Origin: Sedimentitalea nanhaiensis DSM 24252
GTDB lineage: Bacteria > Pseudomonadota > Alphaproteobacteria > Rhodobacterales > Rhodobacteraceae
DNA: 64,000 bases
Reading direction: 5' to 3'
Assembly (NCBI RefSeq): GCF_000473225.1
Contig: NZ_KI421509.1
Coordinates: 190,362-254,361 of the forward strand
Part shown: one piece after another, positions 1 to 8,779 of the stretch
Layout: each line of letters starts with the position of its first letter
Numbering within the stretch: the stretch's first letter is position 1
Translations under genes and position numbers: made by a program
The notes under the pieces: generated by a model
Database searches by the model: none
Told to the model about the DNA's origin: nothing
What the model saw: only the letters and a program-made list of their open reading frames with translations

Positions 1-288
1 AACTTAGCGGACGTGATGTAGTTCCTCTTTCGCAATAGGTGGACGTATCTTGTGCCATCATATGCGATATTGCGTCGTAGCCCAGAACGAGGCTAACGTA
101 GTGCGTCCGGTCGAATGGTTTGACGCAGCGGTGCCGACAGGGCGACACGCGAAGTGTATTCACGTCTTCGTGAGCGTTCTCCGGGTATTCTGAGACGGTT
201 CTGTGGCCTTGGACCCATTAGACAATGCTTAGGCAAGGCGCGGCGGCTAAGAATTTATCCAGTAAATACAATACTTTACAGGGATAAG
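1..288. other. Stretch with no recognisable gene
   Basis: I find no convincing coding sequence here. The only ORF overlapping it runs into the tRNA gene and resembles no known protein. By eye, G+C is near 50 percent, lower than the GC-rich genes that follow. The stretch lies immediately beyond the 3' end of the tRNA-Glu gene, a common integration site for mobile elements, but no integrase or duplicated tRNA end is visible in the window. Confidence 0.5.
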
Positions 289-363
289 TGGCAGCCCGTA
301 GGGGAATCGAACCCCTCTTTCCAGGTTGAAAACCTGGCGTCCTAACCGATAGACGAACGGGCC
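289..363 (-). tRNA. tRNA-Glu (anticodon TTC)
   Basis: The reverse complement folds as a complete 75-nt tRNA. It has a seven-pair acceptor stem starting GGCCCGT, a D-arm, an anticodon stem CCAGG/CCTGG enclosing loop TTTTCAA with anticodon TTC, and a T-arm with GGTTCGATTCC. The terminal CCA is encoded. TTC reads GAA and GAG, so this is a glutamate tRNA. It lies downstream of recJ on the same strand, about 90 bp from the recJ stop. Confidence 0.97.
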
Positions 364-452
364 ACTGTTAGTGAGCGGTTCATTAGGCAATCGCCGGTTT
401 GGGCGCAAGCGAAAAAAACACGGACGGGCCAAGAAATCTGATTTTCCATGTA

Positions 453-2204
453 TCAGCCTCCGCTGGCAGAGGCGGCATCATCCAGACGCAACTGGACCGA
501 CTGCCGCCCGTTCCAGGTGTTGATTTCCAGGCGGCCCGCCATGTGGAAGCGGGCACCGCCATGATCGGTCAGCCGCGCCCCGAGATCGGTGTCGAACGCG
601 CCAAAAGCGATGGCGTTCAGGCTGCCGCCCATACCGTCGGCCAGCGACAGTTTCAGATGTGACTCGCCGACGCGGCGGGCATGGCGGATTTGCAGGTCCG
701 GCAGAGCATAGCGCGGGGCAGGGGCACCGGCACCAAAGGGGCCCGCGCACTCGATCTCTTCGATCAGTTCGACGCTGGTGGCCGACGGCATCAGGGTGCC
801 GTCCAATTTCAGATCTGCCGGCCCGCGCTGGTCAGCACCCTGTTTTGCCAACAGCTCTGACAGCCGCTGCATGGCCGGCTCCAGTTGATCGCGCGCGACT
901 GTCAGCCCGGCGGCCATTTTGTGCCCACCGCCCTTGATCAAAAGACCCTCCGCAGCCAGCCGCTGGATCGCCGCGCCCAGGTCAACGCCGGACACCGACC
1001 GGCCCGAGCCCTTGCCCTCGTTCCCGTCCAGGCCAATAACGATGGCGGGGCGGTTCGCGGCCTCTTTCAACCGCGAGGCGACGATGCCCACGACGCCGGG
1101 GTGCCAGCCTTCGCCAGCGGCCCAGACCAGCGGTGCGTCCAGTCCACGCGCTTCGGCCTGTTCCAACGCAGCGGCGCGCACGACGGCCTCGATGTCTCGG
1201 CGTTCGGCGTTCAAGGCGTCCAACCGCTCGGCCAGTGCCTGGGCTTCGGGAACGGACGCGGTCGACAGAAGGCGTGCGCCCAGATCCGCCTTGCCGATGC
1301 GTCCGCCCGCATTGACCCTGGGACCCAGCAGAAACCCGAGATGATAGGTGCTGGGGGCTGCATCCATACGCGATACGTCCGCCAGGGCCACCAGCCCGGG
1401 CCGCGCGCGGCGGCCCATGACGGTCAGCCCCTGGCGCACCAGCGCCCGGTTGGCCCCGATCAGCGGCGCCACATCCGCCACCGTGGCCAGGGCCACCAGA
1501 TCCAGCAGCGCCATCAGATCGGGACCGGTGCCACCACCGGCATCGCGCATCTGGCGGCGCAGTTCGACCAGCATCAGAAACACCACGCCGGCGGCACAGA
1601 GATAGCCCAGATCGCCACTTTCGTCCTGACGATTGGGGTTCACCACCGCCAGCGCAGGCGGCAGGGTCTCGCCGCCCAGATGGTGGTCCAGAACGATCAC
1701 GTCGGTGCCTGCGGCGGCAGCGATCGGTTCGTGGGACAGGGTGCCGCAATCGACACAGACGATCAGGTCATGCGCAGCCGCCAGCTGCTGCATCGCCGCC
1801 ACATTGGGACCATAGCCTTCGTCGATGCGGTCCGGGATATACAGGGTCGCGGTCAGCCCCATGTCGCGCAGCCAGCTGATCAGCAGGGATGCGGAGCTGC
1901 CGCCATCGACGTCGTAATCGGCAAAGATGGCGATGCGCTGGCGGCGCTGAACGGCGACCAGAAACCGCGCGGCTGCCACTTGCATGTCCTTCAGTCCGCG
2001 GGGATCGGGCAGCAGATCGCGCAGCTGGGGCGTCAGAAAGGCGGTGGCCTCGGCCTGCGGTATGCCCCGGCGCGCAAGCACCTGACAGACCGCCCGAGGC
2101 AGCCCCGTCGCCTGTACCATCGCATCCGAGGCCCGCTCGGTCTCGATGTCCGGCCCGACCCAGCGCCGCCCTGTCAGCGAGTGTTCGACACCCAGAAATG
2201 CCAT
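453..2204 (-). CDS. recJ: Single-stranded-DNA-specific 5'-3' exonuclease RecJ
   Basis: RecJ degrades single-stranded DNA 5' to 3' in recombination and repair. The protein has 583 residues from the chosen start, which is normal for the family. The DHH phosphoesterase signatures are clear: motif I DYDVDG at residues 96-101 and DHH at 173-175. The DHHA1 region contains the RSVSG-like segment and a conserved GGGHKMAAG motif. I start at the ATG at 2204 because a GGAGG ribosome site lies just upstream; an in-frame ATG at 2261 would add 19 residues with no family resemblance. It is the last gene of hom-glpX-recJ, an order I recall as common in Rhodobacteraceae. Confidence 0.95.
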   Translation of the reverse strand: MAFLGVEHSLTGRRWVGPDIETERASDAMVQATGLPRAVCQVLARRGIPQAEATAFLTPQLRDLLPDPRGLKDMQVAAARFLVAVQRRQRIAIFADYDVDGGSSASLLISWLRDMGLTATLYIPDRIDEGYGPNVAAMQQLAAAHDLIVCVDCGTLSHEPIAAAAGTDVIVLDHHLGGETLPPALAVVNPNRQDESGDLGYLCAAGVVFLMLVELRRQMRDAGGGTGPDLMALLDLVALATVADVAPLIGANRALVRQGLTVMGRRARPGLVALADVSRMDAAPSTYHLGFLLGPRVNAGGRIGKADLGARLLSTASVPEAQALAERLDALNAERRDIEAVVRAAALEQAEARGLDAPLVWAAGEGWHPGVVGIVASRLKEAANRPAIVIGLDGNEGKGSGRSVSGVDLGAAIQRLAAEGLLIKGGGHKMAAGLTVARDQLEPAMQRLSELLAKQGADQRGPADLKLDGTLMPSATSVELIEEIECAGPFGAGAPAPRYALPDLQIRHARRVGESHLKLSLADGMGGSLNAIAFGAFDTDLGARLTDHGGARFHMAGRLEINTWNGRQSVQLRLDDAASASGG

Positions 2205-2297
2205 CCTGTCCTCCATCGCCAAAGGCCGGATCCCTTTGGACCCGGCCTTGGTGTTGCGCAATTGGCCCGCCGGGGCAGCCCGCTCAGGTCCGGGGCG

Positions 2298-3260
2298 TCA
2301 GACCGGCGTGCGGTATTCCATCCGCCGCACCGAGCCGGTCTTGGAGCGCATCAACAGAGTCTGCGTGGTCAACCAACCCGGCTCGCGTTTGATCCCCGCC
2401 AGCAGGGTGCCGCCGGTCACACCGGTGGCGGCAAAGATTACGTCCTGCTGCACCATCTCGTCGCGCCCGTAGATCTTGTCCAGATCGGTGATCCCGGCCT
2501 TGGCCGCGCGGGCTTTTTCATCGTCGTTGCGGAACAGCAGGCGGCCATAGATCTGCCCCCCCATGCATTTCAGCGCCGCCGCCGCCAACACACCCTCGGG
2601 TGCGCCGCCCGAGCCCATGTACATGTCGATGCCGGTCTTTTCGGATTCGGCGCAATGCATGACCCCGGCCACGTCCCCATCGGTGATCAGGCGGATCGAG
2701 GCGCCGGTGCTGCGCACCTCGGCGATCATCTCTTCGTGACGCGGCCGTTCCAGGATGCAGACCGTGATATCGGACGGCAAACAGCCCTTTTCGGTGGCCA
2801 GCGCCGACACCCGTGTGGCGGCGGGCATGTCCAGCGTGATCAGGCCCTCGGGATAGCCGGGGCCGATGGCGACCTTTTCCATATACACATCCGGCGCGTG
2901 CAGCATCGAGCCGCGCGGCCCCATGGCGATCACGGTCAGCGCGTTCGGCATGTCCTTGGCCGTCAGCGTGGTACCTTCCAGCGGGTCCAGCGCGATATCG
3001 ACGCCGGGGCCATTTCCGGTGCCAACCTCTTCGCCGATGTACAGCATCGGGGCCTCGTCGCGTTCGCCTTCGCCAATCACCACGACGCCGGCGATATCCA
3101 GCAGGTTCAGCTGTTCGCGCATCGCATTGACGGCGGCCTGGTCGGCGGCCTTTTCATCGCCGCGCCCAACCAGCGAGGCCGAGGCAAGCGCGGCCTGTTC
3201 GGCGACGCGGGCCAGCCCCAGCGACAGCAGGCGGTCATGGAATTCTATTGTTCCGGTCAT
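2298..3260 (-). CDS. glpX: Class II fructose-1,6-bisphosphatase GlpX
   Basis: GlpX hydrolyses fructose 1,6-bisphosphate to fructose 6-phosphate in gluconeogenesis. The 320-residue length matches the family. Diagnostic segments are the GEGERDEAPML motif near residue 63, DPLEGTT near 92 and ITDGDVAG near 192, which form the lithium-sensitive-phosphatase-like metal and substrate site. The upstream region contains CAGGAGTTACATTC before the ATG, a usable ribosome site. It lies 32 bp after hom and 93 bp before recJ on the same strand, so the three genes are probably co-transcribed. Confidence 0.95.
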   Translation of the reverse strand: MTGTIEFHDRLLSLGLARVAEQAALASASLVGRGDEKAADQAAVNAMREQLNLLDIAGVVVIGEGERDEAPMLYIGEEVGTGNGPGVDIALDPLEGTTLTAKDMPNALTVIAMGPRGSMLHAPDVYMEKVAIGPGYPEGLITLDMPAATRVSALATEKGCLPSDITVCILERPRHEEMIAEVRSTGASIRLITDGDVAGVMHCAESEKTGIDMYMGSGGAPEGVLAAAALKCMGGQIYGRLLFRNDDEKARAAKAGITDLDKIYGRDEMVQQDVIFAATGVTGGTLLAGIKREPGWLTTQTLLMRSKTGSVRRMEYRTPV

Positions 3261-3292
3261 GAATGTAACTCCTGTTGGGGAACTGGGTTGGG

Positions 3293-4579
3293 TCAGACGC
3301 TCTCGATGCGCAAAGCGACCGGGGGGGCCACCACCACATCGGTTTTTTCAATCGCCGCCAATGCTTCGTCCAGCGCGGTGCGGGTGGTTTTGTGGGTGAC
3401 GATCAGCACCGGTGCGGCCGTCTCGGAATGGGCATACTGGCGCATCCGGTCAATCGAAACCCCGGAATTGCCAAGGATCGCGGCGATCTTGGCCAACGCG
3501 CCGGGTTTGTCCAGCAGCGCCAGGCGCAGATAATAGGGCGCAGGCAGGGCCGCGCGGGTCGAAGGGGCGCTCTGCAACGTTGTCGCAGGCTGACCAAAGG
3601 TCGCCATCCGAAATCCCCGGGCCAGGTCGCAAACATCGCCCATCACCGCACTGGCGGTCGGACCCTGGCCCGCGCCGGGTCCGCGCAGCACGATCTGTTC
3701 CACTGCATCGCCTTCGATCACCACCATGTTGGTGCCGCCTTCCAATTGCCCCAGAGGCGAACTGGCAGGCACAAGGCAGGGCTGCATGCGTTGCTCCAGC
3801 CCGCGCCCGGTCCGCTGTGCCACGCCCAGCAACTTAATGCGATAGCCCATGTCGGCGGCCTGCCGGATGTCCTCGATGGCGATGCGCTGAATGCCTTCGA
3901 TTTCGATGCCGTCGAAATCCGGAACGGTGCCAAAGGCGATAGAGCTGAGCAAAGCCAGCTTGTGCCCGGCATCGATGCCGCCGACGTCCAGCGTCGGATC
4001 GGCTTCCAGATAGCCCAGATCGTCGGCCTCTTTGAATACGGTTTCATAGGGCAGGCCCGCGTTCTCCATCCGGGTCAGAATATAGTTGCAGGTGCCGTTC
4101 ATCACCCCCATCACGCGGGTGATCTCGTTTCCGGCCAGCCCCTCGGTCAGTGTCTTGATCACCGGGATTCCGCCGGCAACGGCGGCCTCGAACCGGATGA
4201 CGCGGCCGGCGGCCTCGGCCATTTCGGCCAGGGATTGACCGTGGATTGCCAACATCGCCTTGTTGGCCGTGACCACGTCCTTGCCTGCGGCCAATGCCGC
4301 CTCGGTTGCGTCCTTGGCTGGGCCGTCTTCGCCGCCCATCAGTTCGACAAACACATCCACGTCATCCCGCTGCGCCAATGCGACAGGGTCGCTCTCCCAG
4401 GCATAGGCCGACAGATCTAGACCGCGATCTTTACCTGCGTCGCGGGCAGAGACGGCGGTGATGGTGATATCCCGACCGGTGCGCGCGGCCAAGAGCGCCG
4501 CCTGACGCCGCACAATGGACACGACGCCCATGCCCACGGTTCCCAAACCTGCTACTCCCAGGCGCAACGGTGTCGTCAT
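3293..4579 (-). CDS. hom: Homoserine dehydrogenase
   Basis: Converts aspartate semialdehyde to homoserine with NAD(P)H, the branch point to threonine and methionine. The protein has 428 residues from the ATG at 4579. The Rossmann motif GLGTVGMGV lies at the N-terminus, the catalytic region includes the ANKAML and KLALLSSIAFG segments, and a C-terminal ACT domain (about residues 350-428, LLDKPGALAKIAAIL) suggests feedback control by threonine. An AGGGA site precedes this ATG; a longer ORF start at 4639 adds 20 residues with no dinucleotide-fold character. It is the first gene of hom-glpX-recJ. Confidence 0.95.
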   Translation of the reverse strand: MTTPLRLGVAGLGTVGMGVVSIVRRQAALLAARTGRDITITAVSARDAGKDRGLDLSAYAWESDPVALAQRDDVDVFVELMGGEDGPAKDATEAALAAGKDVVTANKAMLAIHGQSLAEMAEAAGRVIRFEAAVAGGIPVIKTLTEGLAGNEITRVMGVMNGTCNYILTRMENAGLPYETVFKEADDLGYLEADPTLDVGGIDAGHKLALLSSIAFGTVPDFDGIEIEGIQRIAIEDIRQAADMGYRIKLLGVAQRTGRGLEQRMQPCLVPASSPLGQLEGGTNMVVIEGDAVEQIVLRGPGAGQGPTASAVMGDVCDLARGFRMATFGQPATTLQSAPSTRAALPAPYYLRLALLDKPGALAKIAAILGNSGVSIDRMRQYAHSETAAPVLIVTHKTTRTALDEALAAIEKTDVVVAPPVALRIESV

Positions 4580-4657
4580 AAAGCTGTCCCTTGATCTTGC
4601 GTTTCGATGTGCCTTAGCCGGTTCGGCGCAGCGGTGCAACGCGTCAACTGGCGCCGC

Positions 4658-4957
4658 CTATCCGGCAACCCCGGCCCGCATGCGTGCGCGGGTTTGCTCA
4701 TCGACGATTGGCCGGTTCAACCGATTGGCCCGCGACCTCAGGTTTTCGTGGCGGATTTGCAGTTTCTGCAGCTCGATTTCGGACTGTTCCAGCGAACCCG
4801 GCAGCGGGTCGATCAGGGTTTCGATCGGCACCAGTGCCGGGAAATCGGCTGTCCTGAGGCCGTCGGGGATGGTGGCGTCCAGTTCGGGCGCCCTGCCGCA
4901 TCCCGTCAGGCAGACCGCGATCAGTGCGGAAATCAGGGCTGTGCGGGTCGGCGGCAT
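4658..4957 (-). CDS. Small predicted lipoprotein
   Basis: This 99-residue protein has a clear lipoprotein signal: a positively charged N-terminus, a hydrophobic stretch and the lipobox LTGC with the lipidated cysteine at about residue 20. The mature part has a heptad-like stretch rich in E, Q, L and R (LEQSEIELQKLQIRHENLR) that could form a short coiled coil. The start at 4957 follows a GAGGTG ribosome site. I do not recognise a named family. It is divergent from the TetR gene, with a palindrome between them, and lies 78 bp upstream of hom on the same strand. Confidence 0.75.
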   Translation of the reverse strand: MPPTRTALISALIAVCLTGCGRAPELDATIPDGLRTADFPALVPIETLIDPLPGSLEQSEIELQKLQIRHENLRSRANRLNRPIVDEQTRARMRAGVAG

Positions 4958-5028
4958 CGGCACCTCGGACAAAAACATGGATCAGTGTGTGCCTGTTTGT
5001 CGGAAAAGGCGCAAGCAGGGGTTTTTTC

Positions 5029-5042
5029 TGAACAACCGTTCA
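5029..5042. promoter_or_regulatory. Palindromic operator candidate for the adjacent TetR gene
   Basis: TGAAC-AACC-GTTCA is a perfect inverted repeat (5-bp arms, 4-bp spacer) 14 bp upstream of the TetR-family start codon. It lies in the region shared with the divergent lipoprotein gene. TetR proteins usually bind such palindromes near their own promoter. That this regulator binds this site is inferred. Confidence 0.5.
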
Positions 5043-5056
5043 TATAGCGTCAGGAC

Positions 5057-5647
5057 ATGGCACGTACCACCGGTTCACATTCCGATATCACCGGGCCTCG
5101 CATCCGCGAGGCCGCTCTTCAGCTGTTTGCCCGCCACGGCTATGCAGCGGTCTCGATGCGCCGGATCGCGACCGAGGTCGGTGTACAGGCCGGGGCGTTG
5201 TACAACTATACCCCCGACAAGCAGAACCTGTTGTTCAGCCTGATGCAGGGCCACATGGAAGAATTGCTGCAGGCCCGCGCGGATCGAGGGTTACCCGATA
5301 CCGCCATGGCACAGCTCGAGGATTTCACCCGCTTTCACATTGCCTTTCACCTGCAACGTCCGGACGCCGTTTTTGTGTCCTATATGGAGCTGCGCAATCT
5401 CGATGAGGCGAATTTCGCGACCATTGAAGGTTTGCGCCGTACCTATGAGGATCAGCTGGAACAGATCCTGCAGAACGGGGTGAAATCGGGCCTGTTCACC
5501 GTGCCCGACACCAAGATCGCAACCCTGGCGGTGATCGCCATGCTGACCGGGGTGAATACCTGGTACCGCAGCGGCGGGCGCTTGTCGGTAAGCGAGGTGG
5601 AAACGATCTATTGGGATATGGTGCGCAAGGCGGTGGCGGCCGCCTGA
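5057..5647 (+). CDS. TetR/AcrR-family transcriptional regulator
   Basis: A 196-residue one-component regulator. Residues about 12-58 form the TetR helix-turn-helix (IREAALQLFARHGYAAVSMRRIATEVGVQAGALYNY, shown here only as the conserved start IREAALQLFA and end GALYNY). The remainder is the variable ligand-binding domain, with length normal for the family. The segment AFHLQRPDAVFVSYMELR and the C-terminus resemble TetR proteins linked to acyl-CoA metabolism, but the ligand cannot be read from sequence. A palindrome immediately upstream suggests autoregulation. The divergent neighbour is a small lipoprotein; no catabolic operon adjoins it. Confidence 0.88.
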   Translation: MARTTGSHSDITGPRIREAALQLFARHGYAAVSMRRIATEVGVQAGALYNYTPDKQNLLFSLMQGHMEELLQARADRGLPDTAMAQLEDFTRFHIAFHLQRPDAVFVSYMELRNLDEANFATIEGLRRTYEDQLEQILQNGVKSGLFTVPDTKIATLAVIAMLTGVNTWYRSGGRLSVSEVETIYWDMVRKAVAAA

Positions 5648-5665
5648 CGCAATCCTGCGACCGGT

Positions 5666-6577
5666 TCAATGCGCCGGTTGAATAAAGCTGCCGTTGCGCA
5701 GATCGCGCATCGCCTGCCGCAATTCTTCCTGAGTGTTCATCACGATCGGCCCATGCCAGGCAATCGGTTCGTTGATCGGCGCGCCGGAAATCAACAGAAA
5801 CCGGACTCCGTCGGGACCTGCCTGAACCGTGACCTCGTCGCCGCTGCCAAAGCGGATCAGCGTGCGGTCGCCTGACAGGTCGCGGATGTTCACCTCTTGC
5901 CCGGCAACCTCTTTTTCCAGCAGCACGCCCGCCGGGGCCGAGGCGTCGGCAAAGGCTGCCGCGCCCTGAAAGACATAGGCAAAGGCGCGCCGATAGGTGT
6001 CGATGCGAAATGTCTTTTTCACGCCCGCCGGGACAGAGACATCCAGATATTGCGGATCCGCCGCGATGCCGTCGACCGGGCCGGTCCGGCCCCAGAAGCT
6101 GCCGACGATGACCCGGACACGGGTGCCATCGTCGTCGATCACCTCGGGAATATCCTTGGCGGTCACGTCCTGATAGCGCGGCGCCGTCATCTTTTGCGCC
6201 GCGGGCAGGTTGCCCCACAGCTGAAAACCATGCATCTGGCCGCGCTCGTTTCCGTGCGGCATTTCCTGGTGCATGATGCCGGACCCGGCGGTCATCCACT
6301 GCACGTCTCCGGCCTCCAACGTCCCGGTGTTGCCCAGCGAATCGCCGTGTTCGACACTGCCGGACAGAACATAGGTGATGGTTTCGATGCCGCGATGCGG
6401 ATGCCATGGAAACCCCTTCAGATAATCCTGGGGACGTTCGTTGCGGAAATCGTCGAACAACAGGAACGGGTCCAGCTCGGACGGATCCTGAAAGCCGAAT
6501 GCGCGGTGCAGTTTCACCCCCGCGCCCTCGATGGTCGGAACGGCTTTGCGGGTCTCAACTGTGGGTCTGAGGGACAT
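5666..6577 (-). CDS. Pirin family protein
   Basis: A 303-residue two-domain cupin of the pirin family. The N-terminal cupin carries the metal-binding signature HPHRGIET near residue 60 and the second metal pair in GIMHQEMPHG near residue 102. Bacterial pirins bind iron; some oxidise quercetin and others interact with metabolic enzymes, so the role here is not set. It is convergent with the TetR gene, 18 bp apart. The start follows a region with AGGAGGCCACGAT, a strong ribosome site. Confidence 0.92.
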   Translation of the reverse strand: MSLRPTVETRKAVPTIEGAGVKLHRAFGFQDPSELDPFLLFDDFRNERPQDYLKGFPWHPHRGIETITYVLSGSVEHGDSLGNTGTLEAGDVQWMTAGSGIMHQEMPHGNERGQMHGFQLWGNLPAAQKMTAPRYQDVTAKDIPEVIDDDGTRVRVIVGSFWGRTGPVDGIAADPQYLDVSVPAGVKKTFRIDTYRRAFAYVFQGAAAFADASAPAGVLLEKEVAGQEVNIRDLSGDRTLIRFGSGDEVTVQAGPDGVRFLLISGAPINEPIAWHGPIVMNTQEELRQAMRDLRNGSFIQPAH

Positions 6578-6699
6578 ATCGTGGCCTCCTGGGCTTGCCT
6601 CTTTGGCAATCAGATAGGCGCGCGGCGGTGGCAGGCAATCTCTGCCATCTCACCGGTTCTGTGCGCAAATGCGCAATACGGGCGGTCGGGCTGCCCAAA

Positions 6700-7452
6700 T
6701 CAGGGCGTGACGCAGAACCAGGCCCCCTCGACACAGACCGTAACCGGTTCGCCACAATGAAACCGATAGTATGTGATTTCGACCTGTGGGGCCCGGCATA
6801 TGCTGGGATGACCTTCGAAATCGGTGGCGGGCCCGGTCTTTTTGGTGCCGATCCGGCCATCGGTGCAAATCACCTGGGCTGGTGACACAAGCATGTGTCG
6901 CGTCGGTTGTCCGGCGGCCAGCGCCTTGGTACGCAGATATACCGGTTGCGCCTCGGGATGGCGCGACAGGAAATCGGCGTCTAGCCGGATCTCGTCGATC
7001 CACTGCACTTCCTTATAGCCACCGGACAGGGTTTTGACCTTGTCGCGCACGCGCAGTGCCTGAATTGGCAACTCGCCAAAATTGGTGGACACCCGGCACC
7101 GTCGCTCAAAACCGGGCAAGGTCCAGAAGATCGGGCCGGCCGGTTTCGCGACCGTGCGGGTCTGGGCGGATGTGTCCGGCATAGCGGTTTGCCGCATCAC
7201 CGCGCTTAGCAGATCCGCGTCCCGTGCATTGTGATCGCGCGCAGACGGACGGCCTCCCTTGGTCGGCAGACCGCCTCCAGCAGGCACATGGCACTCTGGT
7301 GTCGCAACACCGGATCCTGCGGGCCTGTGGGGACCCGGGTGGTCTGCGCCAGGGCGTTCGGCCTGGCGTGCGTCGGCTGACGCCCTGAAATGTGTCCAAA
7401 TATTCATGCGAATAGAATATTGAATTGAATGAAATTTTCTACAGATTCTCAT
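6700..7452 (-). CDS. Hint-domain protein (hedgehog/intein type), start uncertain
   Basis: Residues about 113-235 of the 250-residue ORF fit the Hint_2 fold common in Roseobacter proteins. They have GFERRCRVST, then GELPIQALRVRDKVKT, the VQWIDEIRLD segment, and a later RHMLVSPAQVI stretch in the position of the usual LSPxHRxL. The first 85 or so residues are rich in G, P and R and look unlike protein-coding sequence. None of the three candidate starts (7452, 7407, about 7182) has a clear ribosome site; the one near 7182 (MPDTSAQ) would give about 160 residues. Hint domains self-cleave, but the canonical cleavage chemistry cannot be confirmed here. Function unknown. Confidence 0.6.
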   Translation of the reverse strand: MRICRKFHSIQYSIRMNIWTHFRASADARQAERPGADHPGPHRPAGSGVATPECHVPAGGGLPTKGGRPSARDHNARDADLLSAVMRQTAMPDTSAQTRTVAKPAGPIFWTLPGFERRCRVSTNFGELPIQALRVRDKVKTLSGGYKEVQWIDEIRLDADFLSRHPEAQPVYLRTKALAAGQPTRHMLVSPAQVICTDGRIGTKKTGPATDFEGHPSICRAPQVEITYYRFHCGEPVTVCVEGAWFCVTP

Positions 7453-7765
7453 TTAGCTGGTTAAAATAAAACGATTTTATGTGGTTTTAGGAAACAATCT
7501 GACCCATGCGGCGAGATCGTCAGCCTGCTCGCATCAAACGGGTGCTTTGCCCCCAGCGTCTGGCGGCTCCGTGCCACCACTCCGCAGGCTTGCCCCGGTT
7601 GCGCTGGCGCGAAACGTTGCAGATCAACGGCCAGGCGCGCCCCGATCGGCGGCAAAGAACAGCATTGTTAAGGTAAAGACCGTTTAGGGAAGGTCGCAAA
7701 CAGAGGCGACTGTCGTTTACGGGCACGCGAAGTTGCAGCAAAACCGCACCGTGAAAGGACCCGTC
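7453..7765. other. Intergenic region, no gene seen
   Basis: This 313-bp gap separates two divergently oriented genes. The left third is AT-rich (runs such as TTAAAATAAAACGATTTTATG) and could hold promoters for either gene. Short ORFs on both strands have no resemblance to known proteins and lack ribosome sites. The last 15 bp include AAAGGA serving the next gene. Confidence 0.5.
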
Positions 7766-8722
7766 ATGCGCATCGGCTTCATTGGACTTGGCAACGTGGG
7801 GGGCAAGCTGTCGGGCAGCCTGTTGCGCAATGGTATCGAGCTGGTCGTACATGACCTGAACAGCGACCTGGTCGCCGGGGCGGTGGCCCGTGGCGCGACC
7901 GCTGGCGGCGATCCGGCGGCGATGATGCGCGCCTGCGACGCGGTGATCACCTGCCTGCCCAGCCCGGCGGCAAGCGCCGCAGTGATGGAGGCGATGCTGC
8001 CTGAAATCGGCCCCGGCAAGATTTGGATGGAGATGTCCACGACGGACGAGGTCGAGGTCAGACGACTGGGCGGCGAGGTTCTGTCACGCGGCGGCGCGGC
8101 GGTGGATTGTCCGGTATCGGGCGGTTGCCATCGGGCGGATACCGGTAACATCAGCATCTTTGCCGGCTGTGACAGGGCCACATTCGAACGAATTCTGCCC
8201 TTGCTGACGATCATGGGGCGGCGGGTGTTGCACACTGGCGATCTGGGCAGCGCCAGCGTCCTGAAGGTGGTGACGAACTATCTGGCGACCGCGAATCTGG
8301 TCAGCTGTGCCGAGGCGCTGGTGGTGTCCAAGGCGGCGGGAATGGACCTGAATGTGGCATATGAAGCGATCCGGATCAGTTCGGGAACCAGCTTTGTGCA
8401 CGAGACCGAAAGCCAGGTGATCCTGAACGGCAGTCGCGACATTTCCTTTACCATGGATCTGGTCGCCAAGGACATCGGGCTGTTCCAGCAGGTGGCGGAC
8501 CGCGCCGGTGTGCCGCTGGAGCTGAGTCCGAAGCTGATCGAGATCTTTGCGGACGGGATCAAACGGTACGGCCCGCGCGAACTGTCCCCCAACATCATCC
8601 GGCGTCTCGAAGAGGCGACCGGGCTGGATATTCGCGCGCCCGGCTTTCCGGCTGAGATACGCGACGATGAACCCGAAGAACCCGGGGCCGAGGTGATGCC
8701 ACACCGCCCGGTCGCCGAGTGA
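7766..8722 (+). CDS. NAD(P)-dependent beta-hydroxyacid dehydrogenase (3-hydroxyisobutyrate dehydrogenase-like)
   Basis: A 318-residue member of the 3-hydroxyacid dehydrogenase family. The Rossmann motif GFIGLGNVGGKL is at residues 4-15, the substrate motif DCPVSGG near residue 113, and the lysine-bearing LKVVTNYL segment near 170 matches the catalytic-lysine helix. The C-terminal helical NAD_binding_11 domain follows. The exact substrate (3-hydroxyisobutyrate, tartronate semialdehyde or similar) is not determined. The start at 7766 has AAAGGA upstream; the longer ORF from 7733 lacks a ribosome site. A second paralogue lies at 38.4 kb. Confidence 0.9.
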   Translation: MRIGFIGLGNVGGKLSGSLLRNGIELVVHDLNSDLVAGAVARGATAGGDPAAMMRACDAVITCLPSPAASAAVMEAMLPEIGPGKIWMEMSTTDEVEVRRLGGEVLSRGGAAVDCPVSGGCHRADTGNISIFAGCDRATFERILPLLTIMGRRVLHTGDLGSASVLKVVTNYLATANLVSCAEALVVSKAAGMDLNVAYEAIRISSGTSFVHETESQVILNGSRDISFTMDLVAKDIGLFQQVADRAGVPLELSPKLIEIFADGIKRYGPRELSPNIIRRLEEATGLDIRAPGFPAEIRDDEPEEPGAEVMPHRPVAE

Positions 8723-8779
8723 TCTTTTCCTGACGGCGAATTCGGTTTAGACCGTCTTTGAACAACCGAAAGGCGGGAC

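Noticed and set aside
380-408. A -35/-10 pair with 17-bp spacing upstream of tRNA-Glu
   Set aside because: The proposed -10 (TAATGA) matches consensus poorly, so a promoter call is not supported.
885-3533. 882-codon open frame on the plus strand over recJ and glpX
   Set aside because: It is antisense to two well-supported genes and spans their boundaries; long shadow frames are common in GC-rich DNA, and the product is rich in H, Q, G and R with no family resemblance.
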